Assembly (NCBI GenBank): GCA_002696735.1
Contig: NZSL01000014.1
Span: 64,270-128,269 of the forward strand
Origin: Methylophaga sp.
Lineage (GTDB): Bacteria > Pseudomonadota > Gammaproteobacteria > Nitrosococcales > Methylophagaceae
Direction: 5' to 3'
Length of the DNA: 64,000 nt
The notes beneath the pieces were generated by a model. It was not told the DNA's origin. It saw nothing but the letters and a program-made list of their open reading frames with translations, and made no database searches. Shown piece by piece: positions 9,292 to 17,799 of this stretch. A program made the translations under genes and the position numbers. Every line of letters starts with the position of its first letter. Positions within the stretch are counted from its first letter, which is position 1.

Positions 9292-10653
9292 ATGAAAATT
9301 TTTGAAGAGATCGAATCAGAAGTGCGTTCATATGCCCGCGCGTTCCCTCGTCTATTTGACAAAGCCCAAGGCGAGTTGATTTACGACGATGAGGGTAATG
9401 AATATATAGACTTTCTGGCTGGTGCCGGTTCGCTGAATTATGGTCACAATCATCCTTTATTCAAAGAGAAACTGATTGAATATATCCAACGTGATGGCAT
9501 TACTCAGGGGCTGGACTTACATACTCGTGCCAAGGGTGAGTTCCTGGAAAGCTTTAACGAGAATATTCTGAAGCCACGTGACCTTGATTACATTGTCATG
9601 TTTACTGGTCCTACCGGAACCAATGCAGTCGAAGCGGCATTAAAAATTGCCCGTAAAAAAACCGGTCGTGAAAATATTATTTCGTTTACAAATGGCTGGC
9701 ATGGACAGACCCTTGGTGCCTTATCGGTAACAGGTAATTCAACTCACCGTGGTGGAGCTGGTATTGCTTTACATGGTTCAACCCGAATTCCTTATGATGG
9801 TTACTTAGGTGATGATTTCGATACTACTAATCTGCTCGACAAGATGTTGTCGGATTCCAGTAGTGGTGTCGACAAGCCGGCCGCGGTGATTGTTGAAACT
9901 GTACAAGGCGAGGGCGGTATCAATGCTGCTTCAATGACCTGGTTACAAAGTCTTTCAGAAATCTGCAAACGCCATGATGTTTTATTGATTGTTGATGATA
10001 TTCAGGCAGGTTGCGGCCGTACCGGTACTTTCTTCAGTTTTGAAGAAGCCGGCATTTACCCTGATATCGTCACCTTATCCAAATCACTCAGTGGGTATGG
10101 TCTGCCATTTGCTGTCGTGCTGATGAAGCCTGAAGTCGATCAGTGGTCACCGGGTGAGCATAACGGTACCTTCCGTGGCAACAATCATGCGTTTGTCACT
10201 GCTAAAGCCGCACTCGATTATTTCTGGAAAGACGATAAATTTGCCAAGGAAGTTCAGCGCAAAGGTCAATACATTGCTGATCGCGTTGACACAATTGTTG
10301 CGAAATACGGTGAAGGTAACTTTAACTCACATGGTCGTGGCATGTTCCGCGGTATTAATTGTGTCAATGGCGAACTGGCTGGACAAATTACCCGTAAATG
10401 TTTCCAGAAAGGTTTAATTATCGAAACCAGTGGTGCAGACGATCATGTTGTGAAATTCCTTTGCCCACTTACTATCAAAGATGAAAATCTGAAAAAAGGT
10501 ATCGATATTCTGGAGCAGGCTATTAAAGAAGTTTGCGATAAAGCAGACAGCATTCCGGAAGAAAAGGATTTTTTTGAAGGTGATTATTCAGTAAGCGATG
10601 AAGCCAGTAAATCTGATGTGGTTGAGCCGGAAAGCAAAAAAGCGGCAAGTTAA
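9292..10653 (+). CDS. ectB: Diaminobutyrate-2-oxoglutarate transaminase
   Basis: First enzyme of ectoine synthesis: makes L-2,4-diaminobutyrate from aspartate semialdehyde using glutamate and pyridoxal phosphate. It is a class III aminotransferase of 453 residues, with VDDIQAGCGRTGTFFSFE and the PLP lysine in LSKSLSG (about K264). The last 30 or so residues form an acidic tail (EGDYSVSDEASKSDVVEPE) beyond the usual family end of about 420; acidic tails suit a halophile. AGGAGAG at 9277 sets the start. Confidence 0.96.
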   Translation: MKIFEEIESEVRSYARAFPRLFDKAQGELIYDDEGNEYIDFLAGAGSLNYGHNHPLFKEKLIEYIQRDGITQGLDLHTRAKGEFLESFNENILKPRDLDYIVMFTGPTGTNAVEAALKIARKKTGRENIISFTNGWHGQTLGALSVTGNSTHRGGAGIALHGSTRIPYDGYLGDDFDTTNLLDKMLSDSSSGVDKPAAVIVETVQGEGGINAASMTWLQSLSEICKRHDVLLIVDDIQAGCGRTGTFFSFEEAGIYPDIVTLSKSLSGYGLPFAVVLMKPEVDQWSPGEHNGTFRGNNHAFVTAKAALDYFWKDDKFAKEVQRKGQYIADRVDTIVAKYGEGNFNSHGRGMFRGINCVNGELAGQITRKCFQKGLIIETSGADDHVVKFLCPLTIKDENLKKGIDILEQAIKEVCDKADSIPEEKDFFEGDYSVSDEASKSDVVEPESKKAAS

Positions 10654-10678
10654 TAAACCTCTCAACCCACTATTAACA

Positions 10679-10708
10679 ATCCGGTGAGCGGCTTTCCGTT
10701 CACCGGAT
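10679..10708 (+). repeat. Intercistronic hairpin between ectB and ectC
   Basis: ATCCGGTGA (10679-10687) and TCACCGGAT (10700-10708) form a perfect 9-bp stem with a 12-base loop, ending 29 bases before the ectC start. No T-run follows, so it is not a simple terminator. It may stabilise or process the mRNA, or tune ectC output. A weaker 5-bp hairpin (TCCGG/CCGGA) sits between ectC and ask near 11158-11173. Confidence 0.65.
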
Positions 10709-10737
10709 ATTGCAAAGCATTTACAGAGGACAAAATC

Positions 10738-11142
10738 ATGATTGTCAGACAACTTCAAGAAGCTCAAAAAACCTCACGTCGTATCGTTTCACCGGACGGT
10801 AACTGGGAAAGCACCCGTATGTTATTGAAAGATGACAACATGGGGTATTCATTCCATATCACCACTATCTATGCCGGTGCTGATTTTCGCATGCATTACC
10901 AAAATCATCTGGAGTCTGTTTACTGCATTAGCGGTGAAGGTGAAGTGGAAACGCTAGATGATGGCAAGGTCTACAAAATTACCCCGGGTACTTTATACAA
11001 CCTGGATAAACATGATCGTCATATCCTGCGTGCCTTTAAAGAGCTTCATCTGGCTTGTGTTTTCAATCCACCATTAAATGGCAAAGAAGTACACAACGCT
11101 GAAGGTGCTTATGAGTTAGACGCCGAAGCAGTAACTGAATAA
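10738..11142 (+). CDS. ectC: L-ectoine synthase
   Basis: Last step of the pathway: cyclises N-gamma-acetyl-diaminobutyrate to ectoine. The 134-residue cupin begins [12 protein letters not shown], matching the family N-terminus, with [19 protein letters not shown] as the metal-binding cupin strand region. The frame is open from 10684, but ATG 10738 has AGAGGA at 10725-10730 and the usual family start. It lies third in the ectABC-ask operon. Confidence 0.96.
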   Translation: MIVRQLQEAQKTSRRIVSPDGNWESTRMLLKDDNMGYSFHITTIYAGADFRMHYQNHLESVYCISGEGEVETLDDGKVYKITPGTLYNLDKHDRHILRAFKELHLACVFNPPLNGKEVHNAEGAYELDAEAVTE

Positions 11143-11200
11143 CAGGCAATGCAGCCTTTCCGGTTTAGCCCGGAGTACAACGAATTAACAGAGAGTAGAT

Positions 11201-12643
11201 ATGCAATTTCATACGGTAGAAAAAATAGGCGGCACTTCCATGAGCGACTATGTCGCAGTGCGCGACAATATTATTCTGAAACCGGTTCATAACGAGTCAA
11301 TTTACAATCGTGTGTTTGTTGTTTCAGCTTATGGTGGTATTACCAACCTTTTGCTTGAGCATAAGAAAAATGGCACTTCTGGTGTTTACGCTGAATTTGC
11401 CAACAGTTTGAATGATGATAGCTGGATGGAAGCGATGGAAAAGCTCAAACAAGAGATTTTTTCCATCAACCAGCAATTGTTTAAAGATAAAAAAACACTA
11501 AACAAAGCTAATGAGTTTATTGGCGAACGTCTTGATGATGCAGAACGGGTATTGGCAGATCTGCAACGACTTTGCCAGCATGGTCACTTTGCCTTGGATA
11601 TGCATCTGGCAACAGTACGTGAAATGCTGGCCAGTATTGGCGAGGCTCACAGTGCCTGGAATACGGCAACTTTACTTAAAAAAGACAAGATCAATGCCCG
11701 TTATGTTGATTTGACCGGTTGGCAGACCGACAAGCACATGAAACTTGATGAACGAATTGATAAAGCGTTTGCCAAAATTGATTTGAGTAAAGAGTTACCC
11801 ATCGTGACCGGGTATGCCCATAGTGATGATGGTCTGATGTCGACCTTTGATCGCGGCTACAGCGAAATGACGTTTAGCCGTATTGCTGTATTAACCAATG
11901 CCAATGAAGCGATTATTCATAAAGAGTTTCATTTAAGCAGCGCTGATCCGCGTCTGGTAGGTGAAGACAATGCTGTGCCGATTGGCCGGACCAATTATGA
12001 TGTGGCTGATCAATTAGCCAATCTGGGTATGGAAGCTATTCACCCTAAAGCGGCAAAAGGCTTACGGCAGAATAATATTCCATTAAGGGTGAGAAACACC
12101 TTTGAACCTGAACATGCCGGAACATTAATCACCGGTGACTATATCAGTAGCAAACCTTGTGTAGAAATTATCGCCGGCTGCAAACATGTTTATGCATTTG
12201 AGCTGTTTGATCAGGATATGGCGGGCAATATTGAAAATTATGATCGTGAAATCCTGGCCCAGATCCGCAAAAACAAGGCCCATATTATTTCCAAAGATAT
12301 TAATGCCAACACCATTACGCATTATCTTACTGCCAGCCTGAAGAATATTCGGCGGATTAGGGAAGCTTTACAGGAACAATTTCCGGAAGCTGAAATTAAT
12401 CAGCAGAAAGTGGCCATTGTGTCAGCGATTGGTAGTGATATGAAAATCCCCGGTATTCTGGCACGTACGGTCAGTGCTTTGGCTGAGAAAAATATCAGTG
12501 TATTGGCCATGCATCAGTCAATGCGTCAGGTAGATATGCAATTTATTATTGACGAAGATGACTATGCTGATGCCATCAAAAATCTACACAGTTATTTAGT
12601 AGAGGTTCATGATCACGGCAGAGCCATATGCCTCGCGTCTTAA
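11201..12643 (+). CDS. ask: Aspartate kinase, ectoine-specific (Ask_ect)
   Basis: Phosphorylates aspartate to feed aspartate semialdehyde into ectoine synthesis. The 480-residue protein has the kinase N-terminus VEKIGGTSMSDY, DRGYSEMTFSRIAVLTNANE in the aspartate-binding region, and two C-terminal ACT domains (about 330-480, IVSAIGSDMKIPGILARTVS). Ectoine-linked aspartokinases form their own group and are typically encoded after ectC, as here. The relaxed feedback control known for that group cannot be read from sequence alone. The last 16 bases overlap the next gene. Confidence 0.95.
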   Translation: MQFHTVEKIGGTSMSDYVAVRDNIILKPVHNESIYNRVFVVSAYGGITNLLLEHKKNGTSGVYAEFANSLNDDSWMEAMEKLKQEIFSINQQLFKDKKTLNKANEFIGERLDDAERVLADLQRLCQHGHFALDMHLATVREMLASIGEAHSAWNTATLLKKDKINARYVDLTGWQTDKHMKLDERIDKAFAKIDLSKELPIVTGYAHSDDGLMSTFDRGYSEMTFSRIAVLTNANEAIIHKEFHLSSADPRLVGEDNAVPIGRTNYDVADQLANLGMEAIHPKAAKGLRQNNIPLRVRNTFEPEHAGTLITGDYISSKPCVEIIAGCKHVYAFELFDQDMAGNIENYDREILAQIRKNKAHIISKDINANTITHYLTASLKNIRRIREALQEQFPEAEINQQKVAIVSAIGSDMKIPGILARTVSALAEKNISVLAMHQSMRQVDMQFIIDEDDYADAIKNLHSYLVEVHDHGRAICLAS

Positions 12644-13530
12644 TAGCTTTATGTTTTTTATGCTTGCCACTATTGGCAATTGCAGAGCCAGAAACTCAGG
12701 TGGCCCCATTATCTGATGAGCAAATGCAACAATTTGAAGCTGAAGTTGACGTATTGGAAGAACCGCTCTATTCACCGTTCATAGAACGTTATGTTTTGGA
12801 TGAATTGAAGCAATTGCGTACTGACATGGCATCACAACGCAATGAAATGATTCAGCAGATTGTAAACCGTGAAATTAACGCGGTGGATAAAGCGGTCACT
12901 TATTCAACCAACACGGTTACCTATTTTTTCTATCTGATTGCAGGTGCAACATCGATATTAGTTCTGGTGGGATGGACATCGATTCGGGAAATCAAAGAGC
13001 GGGTGCACTCGCTGGCAGATGAAGAGATCTCAAAACTAGTGATGGAATACGAGCAGCGGTTACACGCTATAGAATTGCAACTTAATCAGAAAACACAGCA
13101 TATTGCAGAGAACCGCGAAGAGATTGAGCGAACTCAGGAACTGCAGTCATTATGGCTACGTGCTGCCCAGGAAAATACGGCATCACATAAAATCGGTATT
13201 TATGATCATATCCTGAAGATTAAACGCGATGATTGTGAGGCATTGACCTATAAGGCTGACGCGGTACTTGAATTAGGTGAGCCTCAATGGGCAGCCAATC
13301 TTTGCCATCAGGCTTTATTGATTGATCCACTAAACAGCCATGCGTTTTATCAGCTGGCATGTGCTTATACGACAATGGGGCAATTTGAAGAAGCGCTGTA
13401 TTATCTTAAACAAGCTATTTCGCGCAGTGAAAGTTATCGAGAAGAAATTGCTCTGGAACCGGCATTACAGCCTTTGCAGGATCATCCGGGCTTACAAAAG
13501 CTGTTATATCCCAGTGAAGAAAAGAGTTAA
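12628..13530 (+). CDS. Membrane-anchored TPR protein of unknown function
   Basis: I do not recognise a named family. The 300-residue protein has a signal sequence (about 1-19, ALCFLCLPLLAIAEP), a short charged segment, a transmembrane helix (about 98-119, YFFYLIAGATSILVLVGW), a coiled coil (about 120-175) and two or three TPR-like helical pairs (about 180-285, YKADAVLELGEPQWAANLCH and YQLACAYTTMGQFEEALYYL). It overlaps ask by 16 bases, so it is probably translated from the ectoine transcript. A scaffold or osmostress-linked role is only inference. Confidence 0.75.
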   Translation: MPRVLIALCFLCLPLLAIAEPETQVAPLSDEQMQQFEAEVDVLEEPLYSPFIERYVLDELKQLRTDMASQRNEMIQQIVNREINAVDKAVTYSTNTVTYFFYLIAGATSILVLVGWTSIREIKERVHSLADEEISKLVMEYEQRLHAIELQLNQKTQHIAENREEIERTQELQSLWLRAAQENTASHKIGIYDHILKIKRDDCEALTYKADAVLELGEPQWAANLCHQALLIDPLNSHAFYQLACAYTTMGQFEEALYYLKQAISRSESYREEIALEPALQPLQDHPGLQKLLYPSEEKS

Positions 13531-13538
13531 CATATTTG

Positions 13539-13565
13539 AACCCGCCAACAGGCGGGTTTAGTTTT
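13539..13565. terminator. Bidirectional terminator after the ect operon
   Basis: AACCCGCC (13539-13546) and GGCGGGTT (13551-13558) form an 8-bp stem with loop AACA, then TAGTTTTT. It lies between two convergent genes and touches the stop codon of the minus-strand gene, so it can serve both strands, better on the plus strand. Confidence 0.75.
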
Positions 13566-14094
13566 TCAGGCCTGCCAATAAGTCTTCTTTGATTCCTTTG
13601 CTGAAAGGATCTTTGCCAAACCAGATATCAAAGTAAGCTTTACCAAGTTGAGCATCGTCGCTTTTGCTCAGTTGTTGACCATTTTTGAATAGCAACAAGC
13701 CTGATTCAGATGAATAGCGGATATCATAACGATCACCTTCTTCTGCTTTCTGATAGCCAGCATTGAAATCCAATAATGCCATTTCAATTGATTTGAACAA
13801 ATCCTCATCCAGATTACGCCGTAGCAATTCCACTGAAGATTTTTGAAAATCCTCGGCATCAAAACTTCGCTTATAAATAAATGAAAGTTGAATTGACTGG
13901 CTGGTCAATGCACTATCATCACTGCATTGTTCACGATACAAAGCAACATCACCGAGATTGAACAACATCACTTTAATAGGCACGGCTGAACATTGTTGCA
14001 GGGTAGAATTATCCAGCTGTATTTCTGATTCAAAGCTGTTCGCACTGGCAAGGTGAAAAGGAAGCAATGAAAAAAACAGAATGCGGTTTATCAT
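13558..14094 (-). CDS. Chalcone isomerase-like periplasmic protein
   Basis: A 178-residue protein with a signal peptide (about 1-18, FFSLLPFHLASA) and a C-terminal YFDIWFGKDPFSKGIKEDLLAG, the pattern of bacterial chalcone isomerase-like proteins (Chalcone_3 type). That fold binds fatty acids in eukaryotic relatives; bacterial members often accompany cyclopropane-synthase and DUF1365 clusters, as here. Catalytic isomerase activity is not implied. The gene overlaps the upstream NTF2-like gene by four bases (ATGA). Confidence 0.75.
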   Translation of the reverse strand: MINRILFFSLLPFHLASANSFESEIQLDNSTLQQCSAVPIKVMLFNLGDVALYREQCSDDSALTSQSIQLSFIYKRSFDAEDFQKSSVELLRRNLDEDLFKSIEMALLDFNAGYQKAEEGDRYDIRYSSESGLLLFKNGQQLSKSDDAQLGKAYFDIWFGKDPFSKGIKEDLLAGLKN

Positions 14095-14663
14095 AATTTT
14101 TCCCGTATTTTCTTCAGGGAGTAACCAATAATCGGCAAGTGTTGATAAAACCCATCCACACCATCCCAGAAATCCTGATGTAAGATAATCTTGCCCTGTT
14201 CATTAAAGCGTAATTGGCTGATACCAATCGATTTGCTGTCGACTTGCTTTCCCATTACCTTAAATTGCATTTGCATTATCCAACGCACATAGATGTCGTT
14301 ACCACTGCGAGCAACATCCTGAACCCGTACATCGAGACGATCAACCTGTTGCCCGGTCTGTTCCATGTATTCTATGAGTTCATTTCTGTCAGTAATGGTT
14401 CGAAAGGTGTCGTTAAAATAAAGTTGTTCAGCATAGGTTTGACGAATAATATCTGCCACTTCGCCATGTTGAGCCTGATTAAACACCTCAATAAAGCCAT
14501 TTACAGCCTCATTGTTTTCAACTGGCTGCGAACCTTTTGATTCAAGAGCTTTCTGGTAGTCATTTACATAAGCACTTTGCATAGAATTTCCACTACAGGC
14601 TGCTGTTAAAACGAATATGGGGAAGAACCACGTCAATTTTAGCGTTGGGGGGATCTTTAACAT
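14091..14663 (-). CDS. NTF2/SnoaL-like lipoprotein
   Basis: A 190-residue protein with a lipoprotein signal (VLTAAC, Cys about residue 23) followed by a nuclear-transport-factor-2-like domain (about 55-170): NGFIEVFNQAQHGEVADIIR, LYFNDTFRTITDRNELIEYM and ISQLRFNEQGKIILHQDFWD. Members of this family sit next to chalcone-isomerase-like, FAD oxidoreductase, DUF1365 and cyclopropane-synthase genes in many proteobacteria. The ligand is unknown. It diverges from the desaturase operon and heads a two-gene unit. Confidence 0.75.
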   Translation of the reverse strand: MLKIPPTLKLTWFFPIFVLTAACSGNSMQSAYVNDYQKALESKGSQPVENNEAVNGFIEVFNQAQHGEVADIIRQTYAEQLYFNDTFRTITDRNELIEYMEQTGQQVDRLDVRVQDVARSGNDIYVRWIMQMQFKVMGKQVDSKSIGISQLRFNEQGKIILHQDFWDGVDGFYQHLPIIGYSLKKIREKL

Positions 14664-14769
14664 GGTTCTTTTCCGATGAACTTTATTAGTCTGCTCATCA
14701 AAGCGTAATGATTGTGAAAATGAAGTGAAGGGGCTGCCAGGCTCTGAAAGAGCAACACGCCCTTAACTC

Positions 14770-14807
14770 TTCACATGCAATTCACACTTTGCTGACTAAG
14801 ATTCACA
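14770..14807 (+). promoter_or_regulatory. Three phased TTCACA direct repeats before the lipid operon
   Basis: TTCACA occurs at 14770-14775, 14781-14786 and 14802-14807, with start-to-start spacings of 11 and 21 bases, close to one and two helical turns. Such direct repeats are typical of OmpR-family regulator sites. An OmpR-type regulator is encoded at 22694-23392, at the far end of the cluster, which makes it the obvious candidate. The promoter itself is not clear; TAAGAT at 14797-14802 is a possible -10. Confidence 0.5.
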
Positions 14808-14829
14808 TCGTCTAGAAAAGAGATACTTC

Positions 14830-15762
14830 ATGAAATCAATTCGACAATGGTTTGACAATGGTGAAGCCGGTTTATCTGTTGCCGAACTTGGTGACGGAGA
14901 TACTGGTGTTGATTGGTTAAGGGTTATCCCTTTTCTATTTATGCATCTGGCTTGTGTGTCAGTTATTTTTGTGGGCATTTCTCCAATTGCAGTGATTGTT
15001 GCAGTCGCTTTATATTTAATCAGGATGTTTGCCATAACAGCATTTTATCATCGTTATTTTTCACACAAATCCTTTAAAACATCACGGACGGTGCAATTTA
15101 TTTTTGCATTTATTGGTGCAACTGCAACACAACGCGGACCGTTATGGTGGGCAACACATCATCGTCAGCATCATCGTCATGCAGATCAGCCAGCGGATCC
15201 TCATTCTCCCAAACAGGGTTTTTTTTGGAGCCATATGGGCTGGTTTCTTTCAGGAAAACATTATCAAGCTGATTACAGCCTGGTTCCGGATTGGAAAAGG
15301 TTTGCTGAACTACGCTGGCTGGATCGATACGATTTGATCGCACCGGTTATACTGGCAGCAAGTTTATTTATTACAGGCGTATTGCTGGAAAAGCTTGCTC
15401 CAGGACTGGGTACCGATGGATGGCAAATGTTGGTGTGGGGATATTTTATTTCGACGGTAGTGTTATTACATGCAACTCTGTTGATAAACTCGATGGCGCA
15501 TCGAATTGGTAAAAAACGCTATTCAACAGGCGATGAAAGCCGTAATAATTTTGTGCTGGCATTATTGACCCTGGGGGAGGGATGGCACAACAATCATCAC
15601 CATTATCCTGCCTCTGCCAGACAAGGATTTTATTGGTGGGAAATCGATATAAGTTATTACCTGCTAAAACTCATGCAAAAAACTGGACTCATCTGGGATG
15701 TCCGCACAGTGCCGCTTCACAAACGCGAAAGCAAGAAAATCCTCTCTGAGGCCGCTGTATGA
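14830..15762 (+). CDS. Membrane fatty acid (acyl) desaturase
   Basis: A di-iron integral-membrane desaturase of 310 residues, probably acting at the delta-9 position of acyl chains in the inner membrane. The three histidine boxes are clear: HRYFSH (about 75-80), HHRQHH (about 112-117) and HNNHHHYP (about 256-263). Several hydrophobic helices lie between them. It is first in an operon with the FAD oxidoreductase (ATGA overlap) and two SAM-dependent lipid methyltransferases, which need cis double bonds as substrates, so it may supply them. Confidence 0.9.
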   Translation: MKSIRQWFDNGEAGLSVAELGDGDTGVDWLRVIPFLFMHLACVSVIFVGISPIAVIVAVALYLIRMFAITAFYHRYFSHKSFKTSRTVQFIFAFIGATATQRGPLWWATHHRQHHRHADQPADPHSPKQGFFWSHMGWFLSGKHYQADYSLVPDWKRFAELRWLDRYDLIAPVILAASLFITGVLLEKLAPGLGTDGWQMLVWGYFISTVVLLHATLLINSMAHRIGKKRYSTGDESRNNFVLALLTLGEGWHNNHHHYPASARQGFYWWEIDISYYLLKLMQKTGLIWDVRTVPLHKRESKKILSEAAV

Positions 15763-17021
15763 AAATTGCGGTTGTTGGTGGCGGAATCTCCGGTTTGACT
15801 TCAGCTTATTATCTGGCCAAAAAACATGAAGTTACTGTGTTTGAAGCCGGTAATTATCTAGGCGGCCATACCGATACGCATTCTATAGAGATTTCTGGCA
15901 AAGCTTTTCATGTTGATACGGGCTTTATTGTTTTTAATCAACAGAATTATCCAAATTTCAGCAAATTATTAACCCAATTAGGAGTGGAAAGTCAGCCCAC
16001 TGAGATGAGCTTTAGTGTCAGTAATGCCACTTCAGGTCTGGAATATAACGCTACTGATTTAAATAAATTATTCTGTCAGCGTCGTAATCTGGTGAGTTTT
16101 CGTTTTTATAGAATGTTGTGGGATTTGGTACGGTTTTATCGTGAAGCCCCGTTATTATTAAATGAAGATGATGACGGTCTGACATTGGGCCAATATCTGG
16201 CAATCAATAATTACAGTGATATTTTTATCAATGACCATTTAATCCCTATGGCGTGTGCTTTGTGGTCAGGTCCCAGTCTTTCAGTGGTGGATTTCCCGGC
16301 GCAGTATTTTATTCGTTTTATGCATAATCATCACATGCTGTCGCTGACGGACAGACCTCAATGGCGTGTGGTTAAAGGTGGCTCAAAGACTTATGTTGAT
16401 GCGCTGGTGCAGCAAACAAATGCAGAGTTTATGACAGGCTCACCCATTCAACGGATAGAGCGAAATATCCATGGTGTGAGCTTATCGGTACATGGAGAGA
16501 AGCGTCATTTTGATAAAGTAATCATCGCTGCACATGCGGACCAGGCATTACGTATGCTGGATCAGCCCAGTGAAACGGAAGTGGCCGTTCTCGGGGGAAT
16601 AGGCTTTCAGGAAAACGAGATGCATCTGCACACAGATGCAGATATATTGCCGAAAAATACTCAGGCATGGGCCAGCTGGAATGTTCGCGTAAGCCCTGAA
16701 TTGAGTCAGCAATGTACCGTGAGTTATCACATGAATACGCTGCAAAGTCTGAATGCTCCAGCAGAGCTGATCGTCTCGTTAAATTCCGGACATTTGATTG
16801 ACCCGAAAAAAGTCCTGGTGCATCGACGTTATGCCCATCCAATTTATAATCTCTCCACGCTTAATGCTCAGCGTCGCTGGCAGGAAGTTGCTGATACCCA
16901 GCATACTTTTTACTGTGGTGCATATTGGGGGTGGGGATTTCATGAGGATGGGGTGAGCAGTGCCCTGCGGGTGATTGATGCTCTGGAAAATTCTCAGCAG
17001 GGAGTCGCCGATGTTGCCTGA
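15759..17021 (+). CDS. FAD-dependent oxidoreductase, amine-oxidase-like
   Basis: A 420-residue flavoprotein with the N-terminal dinucleotide fold VVGGGISGLTSAYYL and the acidic strand end HEVTVFEAGNYLGGHTDT, and a C-terminal FAD contact near YCGAYWGWGFHEDGVSSA. It is the member that usually pairs with DUF1365 and cyclopropane-synthase-like proteins. In Rhodobacter, related operons act in methylated or furan fatty acid synthesis; I recall this only in outline. The substrate here is not proven. The start overlaps the desaturase stop by four bases. Confidence 0.85.
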   Translation: MKIAVVGGGISGLTSAYYLAKKHEVTVFEAGNYLGGHTDTHSIEISGKAFHVDTGFIVFNQQNYPNFSKLLTQLGVESQPTEMSFSVSNATSGLEYNATDLNKLFCQRRNLVSFRFYRMLWDLVRFYREAPLLLNEDDDGLTLGQYLAINNYSDIFINDHLIPMACALWSGPSLSVVDFPAQYFIRFMHNHHMLSLTDRPQWRVVKGGSKTYVDALVQQTNAEFMTGSPIQRIERNIHGVSLSVHGEKRHFDKVIIAAHADQALRMLDQPSETEVAVLGGIGFQENEMHLHTDADILPKNTQAWASWNVRVSPELSQQCTVSYHMNTLQSLNAPAELIVSLNSGHLIDPKKVLVHRRYAHPIYNLSTLNAQRRWQEVADTQHTFYCGAYWGWGFHEDGVSSALRVIDALENSQQGVADVA

Positions 17022-17799
17022 TGGAATTTATCGTGGTTGGGTGCATCATCAGCGTCATCTGCCAAAAATTCATGAGTTTCAGTATCCACTGGCGATGCTG
17101 ATGCTGGATTTGGATGAGCTGCAATCACATTTTAAACGCTCGCGTTTCTGGTCATTGGAACGCTTCAATCTGATTAGTTTTTATCGTAAGGATTATCTGC
17201 AATCCGACGAGGCTGATTTGAAACAGGCGGTGGTGGCGTTGATACAGCAACGGAGTGGTGAGTCGTTCTCAGGTACGGTAAAAATCCTGACTCATCCGCG
17301 TTATCTCGGGTTTGTATTCAATCCGGTAACGTTCTATTTCTGTTTCGAACAGCAACAGCTCAAGTTTATTGTCTCCGAAATTAACAATACACCTTGGAAT
17401 GAACGTTATGCCTATGTATTGAAAGTAAATCAGCAACAAAACCAGCCATGGCGTTTTGATTTTGACAAGCAGTTTCACATTTCACCGTTTATGCCGATGG
17501 ATATTCAATATCACTGGCGTTTTCAGCTGGAACAAGATGCCATCAATATCAACATGGTGTTAATGCGCGAAGGAGAGCGCCAGTTTGATGCGACATTACA
17601 GGCTGATTTCCAGCCAATGACCGCAAGAAGCATGCGTTGGTTACCTATACGCTATCCACTACAGACGCTCAGAGTTGTTATGCGTATTTATTGGCAGGCG
17701 TTACGCTTATGGGGAAAGCATACCCCTTGTGTCAGTCATCCTGATCAACAAGCCGATACCGTGACCCAGCCTGTTATACCCAATGGAGAGGATAAATGA
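17011..17799 (+). CDS. DUF1365 family protein
   Basis: A 262-residue protein starting MLPDGIYRGWVHHQRH, the usual DUF1365 N-terminus (cell-surface features absent, no signal peptide). Conserved stretches include ILTHPRYLGFVFNPVTFYFC and PWNERYAYVL. ATG 17011 has GGAG at 17001-17004 and overlaps the FAD oxidoreductase by 11 bases; the open frame reaches back to 16975 but that start lacks support. The function is uncharacterised; the family travels with cyclopropane-synthase-like methyltransferases. Confidence 0.85.
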   Translation: MLPDGIYRGWVHHQRHLPKIHEFQYPLAMLMLDLDELQSHFKRSRFWSLERFNLISFYRKDYLQSDEADLKQAVVALIQQRSGESFSGTVKILTHPRYLGFVFNPVTFYFCFEQQQLKFIVSEINNTPWNERYAYVLKVNQQQNQPWRFDFDKQFHISPFMPMDIQYHWRFQLEQDAININMVLMREGERQFDATLQADFQPMTARSMRWLPIRYPLQTLRVVMRIYWQALRLWGKHTPCVSHPDQQADTVTQPVIPNGEDK

